From positions 6,302,144 to 6,366,143 of the forward strand of contig JAZBQD010000013.1 of assembly GCA_036583965.1 (NCBI GenBank): a stretch of DNA of 64,000 bases. The letters are read 5' to 3'. The stretch comes from Prunella strophiata. Lineage: Eukaryota; Chordata; Aves; Passeriformes; Prunellidae. The position numbers were made by a program, and so were the translations under genes. The notes beneath the pieces are model-generated. The model was not told the DNA's origin. It was given only the letters and a program-made list of their open reading frames with translations, and did no database searches. Below, piece by piece: positions 13,301-27,200 of the stretch (the stretch's first letter is position 1; each line of letters starts with the position of its first letter).

Positions 13301-14144
13301 GTTTCACTGGTGTGACTTTACCTTTGGTCTGAGCAAATATCACAGAGAAATCTCTTGTAAACAGGGGGACATGACATTTTTACAAGATGCATGCTTAGCT
13401 ATTTGCTATAGACAATCTAGACAAGTTGAACAAATGGTCTGTTTGCCTTTGCCCCTGGAGGGAGCCATGCTCTGTACACCCTGGCCAGGGTGTGTTACAC
13501 TGGCCCAGACCCTTCAGGTTTCCAGTAAGGGGAGCACAGAGGGGATCACCCTGAGTTCTAGAAGCCACACAGCTCTGTGCCTGTGTGCAGGCCCCTTTCT
13601 GAGTGTTTCCACCCAGTCAGATTCCTCATTCTGGCTGCAGACCCCCTGTGTGGATAAGCCTCTGATGGCACACAGCACTGGATGGGCTTCTTGTTACTTG
13701 ATCAGGGATAGGAAGGTAATTCAAGTAGAAAACATGCATGGCAACCTGGAGTCTGAGCTCCTTTCCCTGCCCAGTGAATGGGTGACGAGTTACTGCTCTC
13801 ACAGTGCTCCTTTCTTGGGAGTACTGTGGGGCTGCAGAGAAAAATTATGTTTGTTGGATGTGGTTGCTCAAAGTGTATTAGAAGTTCAGTGTTTCCCAGC
13901 CAGCACCAGGCTTGCACCTCCTCTGGGAACACATTTGCAGGAGGGGCTGCTTCTACCAGATGTAGCTTTTCAAGGCACAGGTCCTGGCTTTCCTGAGTCT
14001 CACTGATCCTGCCTTTGCTCCATCATGTGATTTAATGGTCAAATAGTATTTTAGAGGCTTCAAAGATACTTTTGTAGTGTGAATAATGATAGAGGGATTA
14101 GTGAGGAGCAGCAAATAACACACTGAACTAGGACAGGTGAACCA
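10311..14144. other. Gene-free sequence
   Basis: Unique CpG-poor DNA. Open frames such as 12475-13152 and 13182-14006 on the + strand (225 and 274 codons) are the longest of the desert, but they lack any domain I recognise and have biased, irregular composition. I treat them as chance frames. Confidence 0.5.
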
Positions 14145-14205
14145 ACAAGCTGCTGTGTGACCTTGGATATCTTTCCACCATTCTCTGCCCTGGCTGCCTC
14201 CATTA
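14145..14205 (+). mobile_element. Possible MIR/CORE-SINE fragment
   Basis: The word GTGTGACCTTGG, preceded by AAGCTGCT and followed by TTCTCTGCC and a pyrimidine-rich stretch, matches the MIR core region in order and spacing. It is short and diverged. Confidence 0.38.
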
Positions 14206-15462
14206 CTCTTCACTGATCTTCCCTGTTTAGGAGTGAACCAGTTCCCATTAGAAAGCTATAAATTCCTAATGTAGTGACATACAAACTTTCAGTGGGGCCT
14301 CAAAATGTTATCAAAGTGATAATTTTTCAGTGTTATTGATGTTATTTGTTAGGCTTGTATGTAAACCATCCACAGCAGCACTGGTTGTTTCTGGAGTGCA
14401 TATAGGACAAATAAACACTGTCTGCTCCACTGTGGGGCCTGCCAGCCCAAACCCTACAGCGACTTCAGAGACCAAGGACCTTCAGCAGGGCTTGCTGGAG
14501 GAGAAACCATTCTTTTGTCACCGATGTCATAACTCAGCACAGTTGATTTATTGCTTCCTGAGTCCCTCTCTCCAGTTCCAGAGTTATCATGGGCCAGTTG
14601 TGGTGTGTGCTCTCTGGCTGGGTGACTTAAACCAGGACCAGTTCCTGTCATCTGCATCAAAAGGAAGGAGATCAGGTTTTATTAGAAACAGCATGTGGGC
14701 ATTCTGAGCAAAAGCAGTGTTGTGAGTGCCTCTGCCAGGGAGGACGAGGTGTGCAGCCATGTCAGGCACACTGCCACAGGCTCTGCAGAGCCAGGCCAGG
14801 GCAGGGCACAGACTGGGCTTACACGGTGCTCAGCATCCTGAGTGAGTGGAGAGGGAGAGACAACCAAACAAGGAACAGATTGAGCATTCTACCTTTTAGT
14901 GGAAAAAATAACTTTTTGCATCTAGCTGGAAATCCCCAGAGATAGCATCTTTTTATTTTAACCTTTCCCTTAAAAAGTATCTGCTCCTCTCCCATCACTA
15001 AAAAGAAATTAATTTTATTTTTTTAAAAAGCTGAACTGCAAAAATATTTTTTCTTGGGCAGCAAATCTAATTCCCAACAACTTCCAAATGAGATACTTTA
15101 AAAAGCCACATTTTTCCTCAAAGTGTAGAATATATACCTGTGCAACAGCACCAGTGTCTTTTTTTGTGTGTGGGTGACATTCAGTGCAAGTGGAAAGCTC
15201 ATTTACAGCAGAAGAGCTGACAGCTCTGATACTTATTGATCTCAGCCTCACTAGGGTTTGTCTTTATATTTATTTCTTTTTTCAGGACAGATGGGCTTTC
15301 CTGATTGAGTGTGGAATGTGTATTTATTGGTCCCACTGCCCTGGGGACTTCTAGCAAGGAAAGCAAAGATGACGCCTGTAGACAAGAGAGGGTGTGAAAA
15401 CACCCCTGGTGGGTTTGGAGGGATGAGCAGCATAGTTAGCAGAGTGAAATGGTTTTATATGA

Positions 15463-15562
15463 CACGGCGTCTGTGATTGCAGAGGGCTAGACTCGACACT
15501 GCAGACGATCTTTCCAGCTCTGGTTGCCAACTTGGGCATGTCATTCGAGTTCGGCTCGAGCG
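15463..15562. promoter_or_regulatory. Isolated CpG cluster in CpG-poor DNA
   Basis: At least eight CpG dinucleotides occur in 100 bp, including the CTCGAG-centred stretch at 15546-15562, while neighbouring kilobases hold very few. Nearby TATTTAT words at 15266-15275 and 15321-15328 fit the FOX core. This could be a small methylation-free regulatory element or a young insertion with undecayed CpG. Confidence 0.25.
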
Positions 15563-15587
15563 CAGCCTAGAGAGCCCCTCTCCACAG

Positions 15588-15660
15588 CAGTGTCTGCCAC
15601 CAACCTGCTTGGGCAAGTCATTTCCTTGCTCTGAGATGCTTGAAGAGGAAGTTGTATTGG
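15588..15660 (+). mobile_element. Possible MIR/CORE-SINE fragment
   Basis: CTGCCACCAACC, then CTTGGGCAAGTCATTT, then CTCTGAGATG occur in the order of the MIR core. A second CTTGGGCATGTCATT copy lies 77 bp upstream at 15531-15545, in the CpG-rich stretch described separately. Confidence 0.35.
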
Positions 15661-18600
15661 CTTCAGTTGTACTTTATTTTTACAAGCCTGTGTGAGCTGC
15701 TGTGTTGACAGCTCTGTTTCAGCCTGTTTCAGTGTGACCTGTCTCCCAGGGACATCCACAGAAGGGGTTGAGCCACTTGGACCTCAAGTGTAAAGGAGTA
15801 TCTTGGGTGAAAGTGGTGATAGTGGAGACAAACTCTTCAAAGGCAAATCTTCCCCACACTAGATGCCATCTGCTGAGCTTAGCAATTGTGTATGGGGCAA
15901 CTCCCAGTGAGGCTTTGCCAGGCTTAGGCTTTCTCTTAACAACTATTTTTAGGGTTGATACTATAAATCCCAGTCTCTCCCTCTTGCTGCTGCTTCTTAT
16001 CTCCTTAAATCATGCATAGTAGCAGCTGTTTGGCTCTACCTCTGACTTCTCCCTCCAAAGGGAAGGGAAACTATTTTGAAATGTAATCCTTTTCCTCTTT
16101 TTTTGGCTGGGAAAGACCTGACCTGCAAAATGTAGGCCACTGAGTAACACCACCTTTTTGGTACCTGCAAACTCCAGCCCTGCTGTGGGGTCAGGGGGAG
16201 GATGGTGCATTGTGCTGCTCCTGGTAGGTCCTGTAGAGCACACTTGGTACAGAGCTCATCTGGGCAGGCACTCAGGCTGCCAGCCCTGAGCATGCTGTGC
16301 CAGGACCAATGGCAGGAGGCAGCTGCCCACCAGCTCCTCATATTTGCTGGAGGCAAGCAGTCTCCTTAGCTGGCATGTGCTGTCCCAACACCTTGCAGAC
16401 TGACTAGCTGACTGCACCCCAAGGGTGCTCTATGCTCCCCAGCCTTGGTTTCCTCCCCTCTGCCCTGGGACCTTCCAAGAAGCCCAGGAACAGAGCAGGC
16501 TCTCAGCACTGGGGTTCTCACACTGGGAGGGTCTGGTTTTGATCCTTGAGGTTTGGAGGAGTTCTGGCATTTGGTGTTCACAGCACACGTCAGAGCTTGG
16601 CCTGCTGCGTCAAGCCCACTATGTCACTGCGGATGTAGGGGCGGGTGCTCAGGTGCTGGGCCACTGTGGCTTATTCCTTTTGGTGTCAAACTGTTTGTGA
16701 TTCATGTGTTGCCATAACATCACTTCCCATTAAAAACATGGGGTAGTGACCCAGCTCATCTTCTGCCAAAGCACCTGGCAATGGCCCAGCTCCTGTCTCA
16801 CCAGTGACCTGCATGCTCACAGTGCAGGTTGCCACCAGCCCCTTCCTCACAGTCTGGGGTCCTTACTCAGGGCTAGTGGCTGGTTAAGAGTGGCTCACAT
16901 GGCTTAAAGTGCCTGGTAGAGTGGGAAAAGACACCAAACCTGGGTGGCTCTCACGGCTTGTTTGGGAAGGGGTGTGTGTGCCTCATGGGCAGGCTGGCCT
17001 GGGGGCTCGCCAGGGTACAGCTGTGGGTGGGAGTGGAGTTGGGGTTTTGCAGCCTCCTCTGCTACTGTTTGTTCAGCTAACACAGTTGCTTTCATTCAAG
17101 AGCTAAATCACAAGGGCATAATTTGCAAATAGCAACTGTATGTTAAATACTAATTTGTATGTACATGTTTGGGTTGCTTTCCAAAGTCCATTTATCATCT
17201 CAGGTCCCCTGCATCTGCTGCCACGAGGCTTTCTGCCAACTCAGCAGAATGGGAACTCCAGCTAACCCTGCTCACACTTGTCTTGCTCCCAGCACCTCCG
17301 GATGAGAGCTAAACATTGCTGGGTCTGCCATGAGATGAGCCATACCAGTGCTTGCAACATGCTGGGGTTTCTATCCAACAGAAAATGCTAAACATGTAAA
17401 GTTTATCTGGGCTTGCTGGAGTCTGTACCCATCTTGTGTTGTCACTATTCTAAACCTGGAAAAACAGTCTAGAAAGAGTAGCTGGTAGAATCAATTAATT
17501 TCTCAGGACCTCTAAACTTGGTACAAATTCTAGATGTGTAGAGAAGGCTGATGTGAGACCCTCAGTCTGTGCATCAGCCTGTGGATTTGCAGTTCTCCTT
17601 CTTTCTGCTGGACCTCTCACCAAAAAGCACAGCTCCATGTGGTGCTCAGCACAAGCCCAGAGCCAGCTAGTTGCCCCCAGAGCTTAGGTGGTAAGTAATA
17701 TCTGTACCAATATCTAACCTGGGCAGGTCCAAAACTAACTATGAGAAAAATCCAGCCCTACTATAAAACAGATGGAGGCAAATTGACTATTATTTCCTAA
17801 AACCCATTTAGAATCAAATCAAAACAGTCTCTGCTGTCTGTGAGTGTGCACATGGTGTTAATTGCCAGCACCACCAGTTGCACAAAGCAGATCAATACAG
17901 CTGAGCCCAGAGCCCATTTTCTGGGGAGACTGGTATTGTATGTGAGCTGGAATTTCCTGTGAACCAAGTGCCTCTGCAATAGAAAGAAATGTCCAGGAAA
18001 CAGCTGCACACATGCAAAGCACTTTTACTACTTGCCTGATGTTTTCCTCAGCATCACTTTTTCATAAATTTTTTTAAATGCTTAAATCCTGTGCAAACAA
18101 CCTTTTTCTCACCAGCTTCCTGTATGACAGTAGCCAAAAGAAACAGCTTCATTTGGGGTGATGCATTTAAGCCACACACCATATTGTCTGGGAATTTGGG
18201 GACCAGGGATTATTCAGTGGAGGTTGAAAAATGTTAATATTTTATCAGCCACAGAGTAAACAGATAAAGCGGAAACCACTTTATATTTTTCTGAAATGTT
18301 AATAATGGGCTGATAATCTCCAAAGCCTACATACTTCCTGTGATTCAAAAGGGACTGCATGTACTCAACATTCATGGTGTGGACCTGGCACAAGATACAC
18401 ACCCTCTTCAAGAAAGGATACTGTTGGTCTGGATGGGAACATGGCAAAGCAACCAAAAAGCTGCCTTGGTCACTTTGTCCATGAAAATAGGAAAGCCACA
18501 GGGGAAAGCAGACAAGGGGACCAGCAACCACACACTTGTCTTGTCTGGAGCCTGGCCCACACATCACCTTAGACCTGGGACCCACCAACACTAGTTTTAA

Positions 18601-21124
18601 ACCCAGAAAGACTTGTAAGTTGCTTGGCACCTGTGTAAAGATTATCTTTAATTATTTGTAAGTGTTGAATTGTGGAAGGACACGAAGGTTTGGACCAACC
18701 TGAGTTATTAGAATGAGATTCCCAGTGAGGCCCATGTAAAAGGCATCCCACCACATATCTGCTGCAGGGCACTTTTGTGTCTTTCTCTTTGGCACTAGGC
18801 CACTCCAGAACCTGCATCAAAGACCCTGTGCACTGCAGGGCTGGAGCCAACAGCTGGGGGTCTCTTCCTCACTTGTCCCAAGCAGGGACACCAGTCCCTG
18901 CCCATGTGAGAGGGCAGAAAACACACAAATACCATTGTATGAATCTGGAGAGCACTGGCATGGGGGGGACAAAACTGCAGGTCAACTTTTGCTTTGTACT
19001 TAATGACACTTGGTCTGCAATTCCAACATTCTAGCTCCTGAGAGGTCAAATTAGACTTTTATTATAAGTTAATGTAGCTTTTAGATATATGTCCTAAAGA
19101 GGTGTATGTTGGTGCTTATATGCTACAGGCTGCTCTGACTGCAGAAATGGGAGATGTGACTCTCCACACCAAGAACTATTTCCATTTTAGGTTATATCAA
19201 GCTTCTGCAAACCTATTCAGCTCTTATATCAGAGTGACTGTATTGAAATCAAAATAAATTTCTTGTATTTGGTATAGATATATCATTTCTTTGGCTTTGT
19301 ATGTGGGAACCTTGATGCTTTTCTGGCAGAAGTTGAAAGTTTCTGCCATTTACAGACTTGTGCAAAAACTGACAGGTATAAAATTCACTGCCGGTGCCAA
19401 CTTAATGCCATTTTTCTTTTGCAATCAAGGATCTAAACACACACACAGATTTTCTAAACCAATTGCCAAAGCCTGGGGGATGTTCCAGTCTCCCCTTTTT
19501 CCAGGGTTTCACTGAGACTTGCCATTTTTTGACAACAGGCAATGTCATACTGAAAGACTAGAGCCTGAGCAGAACAAACCCTGCAGCCCTAACTGGCAGC
19601 ACCAGATGACCTCCCTTTCAGGTTGGGTTTTTCCTCAGGTTTCTGCATGCACATCCCTGTATCTTTATTCAGGATGTTCCCATTGCCAAGTGCAACATAT
19701 AATAACTACTTTTCACTGTATTGATGGCACTTCCTCCAAATCACAACTAGATATCCTTTTTCCACTTCCAACAATAGAAACAAAGAAGCCTTCCCTTAAT
19801 TTGTGGGTAAATATGAAGAAAATAATATTCTCTGAAGATCACAGTCACCACATTTTCATTTTTTTGTTTTCAAATTGAATGTAACTGAAATATATAATGT
19901 AAGAAATTTTCCCTGTCCTTTCTTGTAATTAAAATCCAGAATTTTCCCATGTCATTTTGGTTTTACTACACAGCAGATACATATTATCAGTAGCAATTTA
20001 AATTAAGTTTTTAAAGTGCTGGGCAGTTTGTTATATTACTTGGTAAAACTTTATGTGTAATCAGTGTTTCATATGTCTTATCAACAAAAGTCCTTTTATC
20101 CTTTTGCTGTTGCTGCTTTTTCAATGCAAGTTGCATATGAACAGGAAGGAAGGAGCCCCAGAGCTCCACTGCCCCTTAGCTGCTGTGGGATGGATGGCTG
20201 GATGCTCTGTCTCTGCTCCTTCTTGCCCACCTTCAGCTCCAATCCAGCCTGCCCAATGCCCCAGGATCAGAAACAAAACTCCACCAAGAGGAGCTCAGGG
20301 TACCCCTCCAAGGTTTGGTGAGAAGAGGAGGTGGTTGAAAACACAACAGCTCTGTTGCATCATTGGCCAGCAATTCCAGGGAGCTGTGCACGCACAGAGG
20401 ATGCCTGATGGGATTCCCAGACGTTCTGGCTCCCACTCTTGCCCACAGTTTCAAGTAAACAGTTTGATACACTTCCCTTTTCAATTCCTGTTTCCCTTTG
20501 CAGGCACATGGGCAACACAAACTCATATTCTTGAGACAAGAGGGCAAAACCAGCTGAATTGGTTGTGCCTTAAAACACTCTTTTCTATCTTTCCTTCCTT
20601 TTTTTCCCCTCTCCCTTTTTATGTGTGTTGCTGTTTCCACAGCAGTGACTAAATATTGACATGCAACATTCACCAAACAAGAAAAACGAGCACATGAATA
20701 AATATGAGCTCAAACTGAGGGCTTTCCAGTGGCAGGGTTCACTGGCCTCCTCCAAACCATGGGAGCAAGAAAATGCCTACAACCCACCACCTCTGCTTGA
20801 GGCAGTGGGGCTTTCCAGGCTGCCAATCCACAAAATTCAAAGCTGCCTGCTGGCAGCATTGTATGTGCTATCACTGTGAATTTGAGGCTGGAAATGCTAC
20901 TCCTATAAACTGATCATCAGGGAGAGGCCTCTTCCCACTTACTCCTAAGTATCCATGTGAATAGTGTGAATTTACAGTATTTGCAACAGTCTCCATCCAT
21001 CCACTTGCCTGCATTCCCCAACAGTCTTTCCACTGAGTTACTTTTTGCAGATAAATCTTAGCTGAGATGCAACATCTGGTTTTCAGCAAGATCTTGATTT
21101 TTTTCCAGTTCTACAGCTGGACTG
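15661..21124. other. Gene-free sequence
   Basis: CpG-poor unique DNA without recognised repeats or genes; a short (CA)n-like patch occurs near 19435. The open frames seen are short and overlap on both strands. Confidence 0.55.
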
Positions 21125-21231
21125 GAGGCTGAGAGGTGAAATGCTTGCTCAGGTTCAAAATATCAGGCAGGGGCTTAGGTGGGATTAGAGTCCAGGATGC
21201 TTACAGTTTAGTCCTTGCCTTCACTAACCAC
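21125..21231 (-). mobile_element. Probable fossil MIR/CORE-SINE fragment
   Basis: On the + strand the order of blocks matches antisense MIR: GGCTGAGAGGTGAA, then CTTGCTCAGGTTCA, then GGGATTAGAGTCCAGG, and finally ACTAACCAC at the tRNA-derived end. Many substitutions fit an ancient amniote copy. Recognition is from memory of the MIR consensus; a repeat-library search would decide. Confidence 0.5.
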
Positions 21232-24200
21232 TTTTCAGCCATGTGATCTCACTGGGTGCAAGAAAAACTTGTTCATGCCATCAGGGTGTGTAATTCTGGA
21301 GCTGCACACACCAGCAAATGATTTGTCTAGAAAGAAATGTAACCAATCTCCAGTTAAAATTCAGCTTTGTATTACCCTTGGCATAAGATTTGTTAGAGTT
21401 TAGGATCATTGGGATGAGGACAGCTCAGAGACCAGGAGATCCATTTCATGAAAGATGTCAGGTTTTAAAATTTGGTTTCTCTTCAAGCAAAAATGAACAC
21501 AGAAAAAGCTGCAGCTTTCCTTGAAGTCTTTCTAGATTTCTCCTCAATGAATTACATAGATTATGTTCTACAAGCCCTTTGTTTTCTGGCATAGTTTCCA
21601 AACCTTGTCTCATGTAGACATAAATTTTTGAGTGGATCCCAAATTTTTCCACATCCTTTTGAAGAGTAGATCCAAGGCAGAACAGATATTCTAGAAGTGC
21701 TCTCACTAATTCCTCAGGCAAAGATAATACAATTTTCATCTCCCCTGATAGTCTGTTCTTTTGGAGTTTGAATACTCTTAGCCACAGTTTTGTACTGATT
21801 CTTTTGTACTCCCCAATGCCCTTCTAATGTTTTTAGAACTTCACATCTTGGAAATGGGACCTCCAGTCTTCACATTGGTTGTTTGGTTTTTCATTTGGTC
21901 AGCTTTGAGTGCATATTGATGAAAGAAGCCAGAGGTCCATTCTTGGGACAGTACCACATTCCCTTGTTGAGCCACTTCCAGTGTTACCCCTACTTAAATC
22001 TGCATTTTGTTTGTTATCCTTAAGAAAGAAACTGGATGGTATTTGCTCAAGGGTAGGATGCTATCAGAAATAGTCCAATTTCATCACAGTTTCTAATTTA
22101 CAGATATTTTGTGTTCTGTCAGTTCCCTAATTGAATTCATTGTAAGAAATGTTACACTGCTTTGTAGAGTGCTCATTCTTTTTGTCAATGTTGTACAAAT
22201 AAACCTTATGCCTTATAGGAAAATCTCTATATTATATCAGAGACATTTTTATTAATGAAGCTTGTAATTTCATCAAAAAAAAGTTAGTTTGGCAAAACTT
22301 ATTTTCCATACCATTATGGTGACTGGAACAAAATGTGCTGCCTTTAAATTCTTCAATGCTTGTATCCAGTATCAGTCTTTTCACAACTGAACCCAGAATC
22401 AACATCTGTTTAACTGAGTTAATACCACCTGGGATTTTCCATCTACCCCTGTTCAAATGTTGGCACTTTTTGCAATTCTCTTCAGTCATGTGGAATTTCC
22501 CTCATATTCAAACATTTCCTTAAATCTAACAGTAGCAAGTCATACAGCTCCACTTCCACTGATTTTAAAGCAGCTGACTGCTTCCTATTGAAAGTTTTCC
22601 TGGTTTCTGATGGACCAGAGAGGATGCCATTATCACTGAAAGATAGAAATATGCCTTCTTTTTTCAAAAAATCAGAACAGAAATAGGTATTTTGCATGCT
22701 TCCTGACTGAGGGACTCATACTTCTTGGTTATAATGGGGTTCATTACTTCTGGATATGTTTCTTAGTTTTCTTGCTATTCTTACTTGAAAAGCCATTCTT
22801 AGTTTCCCTTTCACCCAGGTAAGAGTGGTTATATTAATAATCCCAGTTAACTTCACTCTTAAGCACCATTGTACTGGAGTGGCTTGGTTTCCATTAAAAT
22901 TTGTCCTTGAATAGGTTTGATTAAGCATATGTTTAAGTACTTAATTAAAATCTGAACAATCTCCTAACTCCAAAGTGGAACAAGTGGTGAATTTTCACAG
23001 CAGAACAAGTCCTTTCTGAAGAGCTTCATATTCAGTGTCTGTGCATAGCATGATGTTGTATTACCTGATCTCTCCTGGACTGCATGCTTCAATTACCTTT
23101 ATTGAAATAGATCTTATTTTCTAAATTAAGTACTTTATATATGCCACTTTGCACTCTTCATTTCAGCTACAGATGCTTGTGCATAAACAACTTGTCCCAC
23201 TGCCAGATTTGTGGGTTTAGACAAGTATGGGTAGGTGTGAGTAGGATCTGTCTGACTCACAGAAACATGTACTTTCATCCAATAACCAACATGGAAGCCC
23301 AGTATTCAAAATTTGTTTCTGTTGAGTGCAGAGGGAAGTTTTCTGTAACAGGAAGTTTTAGTTTTGCCAAGCCAAGAAAGCTGTCTGAAGCTTATCTCAT
23401 CTGTCTGATCATATTTTTCACTGAAAAAGGCGTGGGTCTCCTTTCTCAGCTCATGGTATGCCACAGATATCCACAGAGACTCTGAGTGATGCCCATCAAA
23501 TTTAATGGAGAGAGGTATGGCTTCCTATGGCTTGTACACTGCTGCAGGTGGTGTTTGTTGGAAACTTACCCAGGCTTTGCAGAACTGGGTAAACTCTTCT
23601 TTCTTAATCTGTTCCTAAGCAGAGCCTTTGCCTCTTGCTGATGTCACACAGACAAATCTCTGGTTATTTGCAGGTGATGGTGTGTGATTTACCACCTTAG
23701 GCCCACATGGGTGTTTTGCTCTGCTTGGCCACTGGCATTGTTGCTAAAGGGAGGATATCCAGAATTGTTTGCTAATTCAAGTCATCGATAATCATGTGTG
23801 TAAAGTTCATGAATTTCCTGACACTTGCCAGTGTTTTCACATTAAGCCAGGGGCTGTCCAAATTCTTGTAAGTAATAAATCACATGCCTCACCCACCACA
23901 CAACAGCAGAGCCAAGTTTATTGAACAAAATATTCACACGGTGCCTATTCATCTCCATGTTGTTCAGACCCATTCAGGTGAGCACAGGCATCCAGTCAGG
24001 AGCTAGCTGCTGTTTGCTGGCTCAGGTGAGGCAGGCTGGCATTCCTGCTTGTCCTTCCCTCTGAGGCACAAGTGGCAATTGTTTCCTTGATGCCTTTGAA
24101 ACTGGGTTTTGCACAGGGCAGAAAGTAGCCAACAACCAACCTAAAGCTACTTTCTGTATGTGATGAAGGTGGAATTAGTTCATTTCTCTGCTTGCAGAGA

Positions 24201-27200
24201 TGTTGTCACCAGAGTGTTCATCTCGGGCTCTAAGTTCTCTAGTCCTTTGTGCAGCTCTGAAGTCAAAGCAGCTGCCTGCTGCATCCCAAAAAGCAGACTG
24301 TCACAATAAAGATTTAACAGGAATATTATTGTCATTGGCTAGAAAGAAAGATGCTGTCTAAATGATTGTTTTCCTTGAGTATTTTAACAGAAGTTTTAGT
24401 TCAGCATGAAGAGCAGCTTTGCCTCCTTTTATAAGAATTGGCAGGAAGAGGTAATATTTTAGCTGACGCGTAATCTATCTTGACTCTATTGCTTTTTTAT
24501 TGTTTGTCAGAAAGGCCCTGGGGGTAAACATTATTTCTTTGTCTGTTTTGGCTCTGGCTTTATGCCATGGACACATTTCTCACACCATGCATGTTTCTGC
24601 ATACTGGAATAGACTGGGTGAGGACAAATTACCAGCTCTGCACACAGGCCTCTCAGGTGCCATTTTCACATCTGTGGAGAGGTCATGGAAGTCAGAGAGT
24701 GTAAGAGGGAACAGGCTGCAGGGAGCTTCCCAAGCTCCCCTGGAAGTTGTCAGCTGGTGATTTCAGTTCAGCACCTCACACCCTGCTCCCAGCACTTGTG
24801 GCTGAAGAGCTGCAAAGCACTCAGCCAGCACTTAGGGAGGCCAGCCAGGCAGCCAGATGCTCTTGCTGGGTGTGTAGATGAGCCCAGTGACTTAGCAATG
24901 ATTTGCAGATTCAGGTGAAACAAATTCTCTCACTTGATCTCCTGCAGCATTTGATAAAGAAAGAGCTGACATACATTTTCAGCAAAGCTCTTGAGCTTTT
25001 CAGTTTGGAGAGCTCATTTCCCTGGCTGCCAGCTCTGCAGTCAGAGTTCCTGGGATGCCAAACACACAGTGGTTGCTTAGCGCGTTTGTTATCATCCACA
25101 CCTAATAAAAGCTTACAATTTTATGCCTCCCTCTGTTGCACCATCTCTCTATCACCTCCTCTGTGAGTTGTTGAGATGTTAAGTCTGTGCTTTCCTAGCT
25201 TCTTTGGTCCATGGGGCTTATATGAGCAAAGCTCTCTCTTAAACTGAATGTGAACATCCCCAAGGCAAAACAAGGTTTCCCATTCATCTGTGGGATGGTG
25301 TTTTGGATGGTTTTGTCTCCCATCACCTAGAGTACAGCAGCCCAGACAGCTGCCCCTTCCCTCTGTGCTGCTTTAAAAAGGTTTTATCTCTTGTCTGGCA
25401 CCTTTTGTCTTTTCTCTCACCAGAAGGGCTGGAGGTCTCCTCTGCATGTATAAAACTTTCCAACTTTGCTCTCAAACTTGACCTCAGTTGACAGGATGGA
25501 GGGATCTTATTTAGGGCACTGCTTCTGCTCAGCAGCCCCAGCTGAGTCCAGCTGGGTAGATAGGTGAGAGGAGGATGCTCTCTATCCTTGCTGTCCTTAC
25601 TCTGAGATGAGTAAGATCTGTGTGTCCAAACAGCTGAAAGAGTATTTCCTAAGAAAACCAGAGGAGGAAAAAGCGCATCTGTCTGTGGGATTGGTATTTC
25701 TTCACCAAAAAAAACCCAGTTCAAAACTGGCTGCTGACTGTGGATTACTAGGAGCACCTAACCTGGGATACTCTGGCAGCAGCTGCTATGAAATATGTTG
25801 ATCCTAAGGGTGGGATAGTGTTAGTTGGCTTGCCTGGGAGTAGAATTAAATTGCTTTTTCACTTCACATATCTTCTCAACTCTCACTACTTGAGATTGTA
25901 GAGAGAAAAGGGTAGACAAGAACACCAAGCACCTTTGGCAAAGCCTCAGTTCTCTTTTTCATCTGAAGAGTTGGTGAATCCTGTGGGTGGCATATAAGCT
26001 GAACCTTCTCTTCAAACACAAGGACAGAAGGCTGTGAGATATATTCCATAAAACATCATCACCTAAAAACTCTACATAAATTCACAAGCGTCTAAGTCAA
26101 ATAAGACATTCCCAGCAACCTTCTGAGCATGTGTTTAGTACCAAGAAGTGTCAGGGGATAAAAACTTGTTCAGTTATTATGAAGCTCAAACCTCAGCCAT
26201 GAATATTCTTCATGATTTCTATTCACTGAGATTTTTTTCAAACAAAGTCATTTAGGGAAGTCCCTCTCTTCACAGTACAGATGGCAACAGGCATTTTATT
26301 AGAATGTAGCTGGAAAAGCAGGCAGATCTACCATGCAGAATATAAACACCCATCCTTCAGACTGATGTGCATTTTCTGGCAGTGCCACAGACTTCCTGGG
26401 TGAGTCACAAACTAACCCTGCCCTGTCCTTGTGTGTGGATGTGTGGTGGCTATTGGGTCCAACGTGTCTCTGAGGAATGGAGCTTACAGAGCCAGCATCT
26501 ATGTAACATCTGCTTAGATGCATCAATAATCTGCTTAGAGGTCTCTGTCTCATGGGTACCTTGTGCTTTACTACACCTTGCAGTAGTAAGGCAGCTTCAG
26601 AGCAGTCCCAGTTACAAGCTGGCACTGCTCTATGGAACATGAGATTACTCATTCCTTAATGAAAGCAGGCAGTGATGAGAGTGAGCAGGAAATGGGCCTT
26701 TAGATCAGGGGGTTTCCTTACATTTCTTTTACTACATCCACTAAGCCTGCTTCCCTCACATCTGGCACGTTGGGGCCTTCTAATCCTTAAATCAGCTATA
26801 ATAGCAGGAATGGAAAAGGAATTGAAATTACAAAGGAAAATATGCTCCGAGATTTTTTGTAGGGGTAAAAGCAAGGAGAGTGAAGCAGAAACTGACTTTA
26901 ATATATTTGCTCTTTCAGGGATGGGTGCGAGTACTGGCTGTTGTTTTTGTTGAAAGCTCTGGGGGCAAAGGGGTTTTGTCAATGTTTTACAAGTCTCTGG
27001 ATGGCAGTTTGAAACTGCAGCAAGAAATGTGATTCCTGGCTTAGCAGACAGGTTCTGCAAGTCAAGCTTTCTGTTTATTTTAATATTTCAGGGATCCTTC
27101 AGTGTGTGTCACATGGACAAAAAGAAAGGGAGAAACTCCTCCTCCAGCATGACCACAGCCACAGAAATGTCTTAAAGGTGCCGAGTTCCTGAGAGCCACA

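Noticed and set aside
12475..14006. Two + strand frames of 225 and 274 codons that could be exons of an unknown gene
   Set aside because: No domain, signal peptide or family match by eye. There is no consistent splice structure and the frames are interleaved with minus-strand frames of similar quality.
15546..15562. B-box-like TTCGAGTTC, suggesting a tRNA gene or tRNA-derived SINE promoter
   Set aside because: There is no matching A box at the right distance and no cloverleaf could be drawn.
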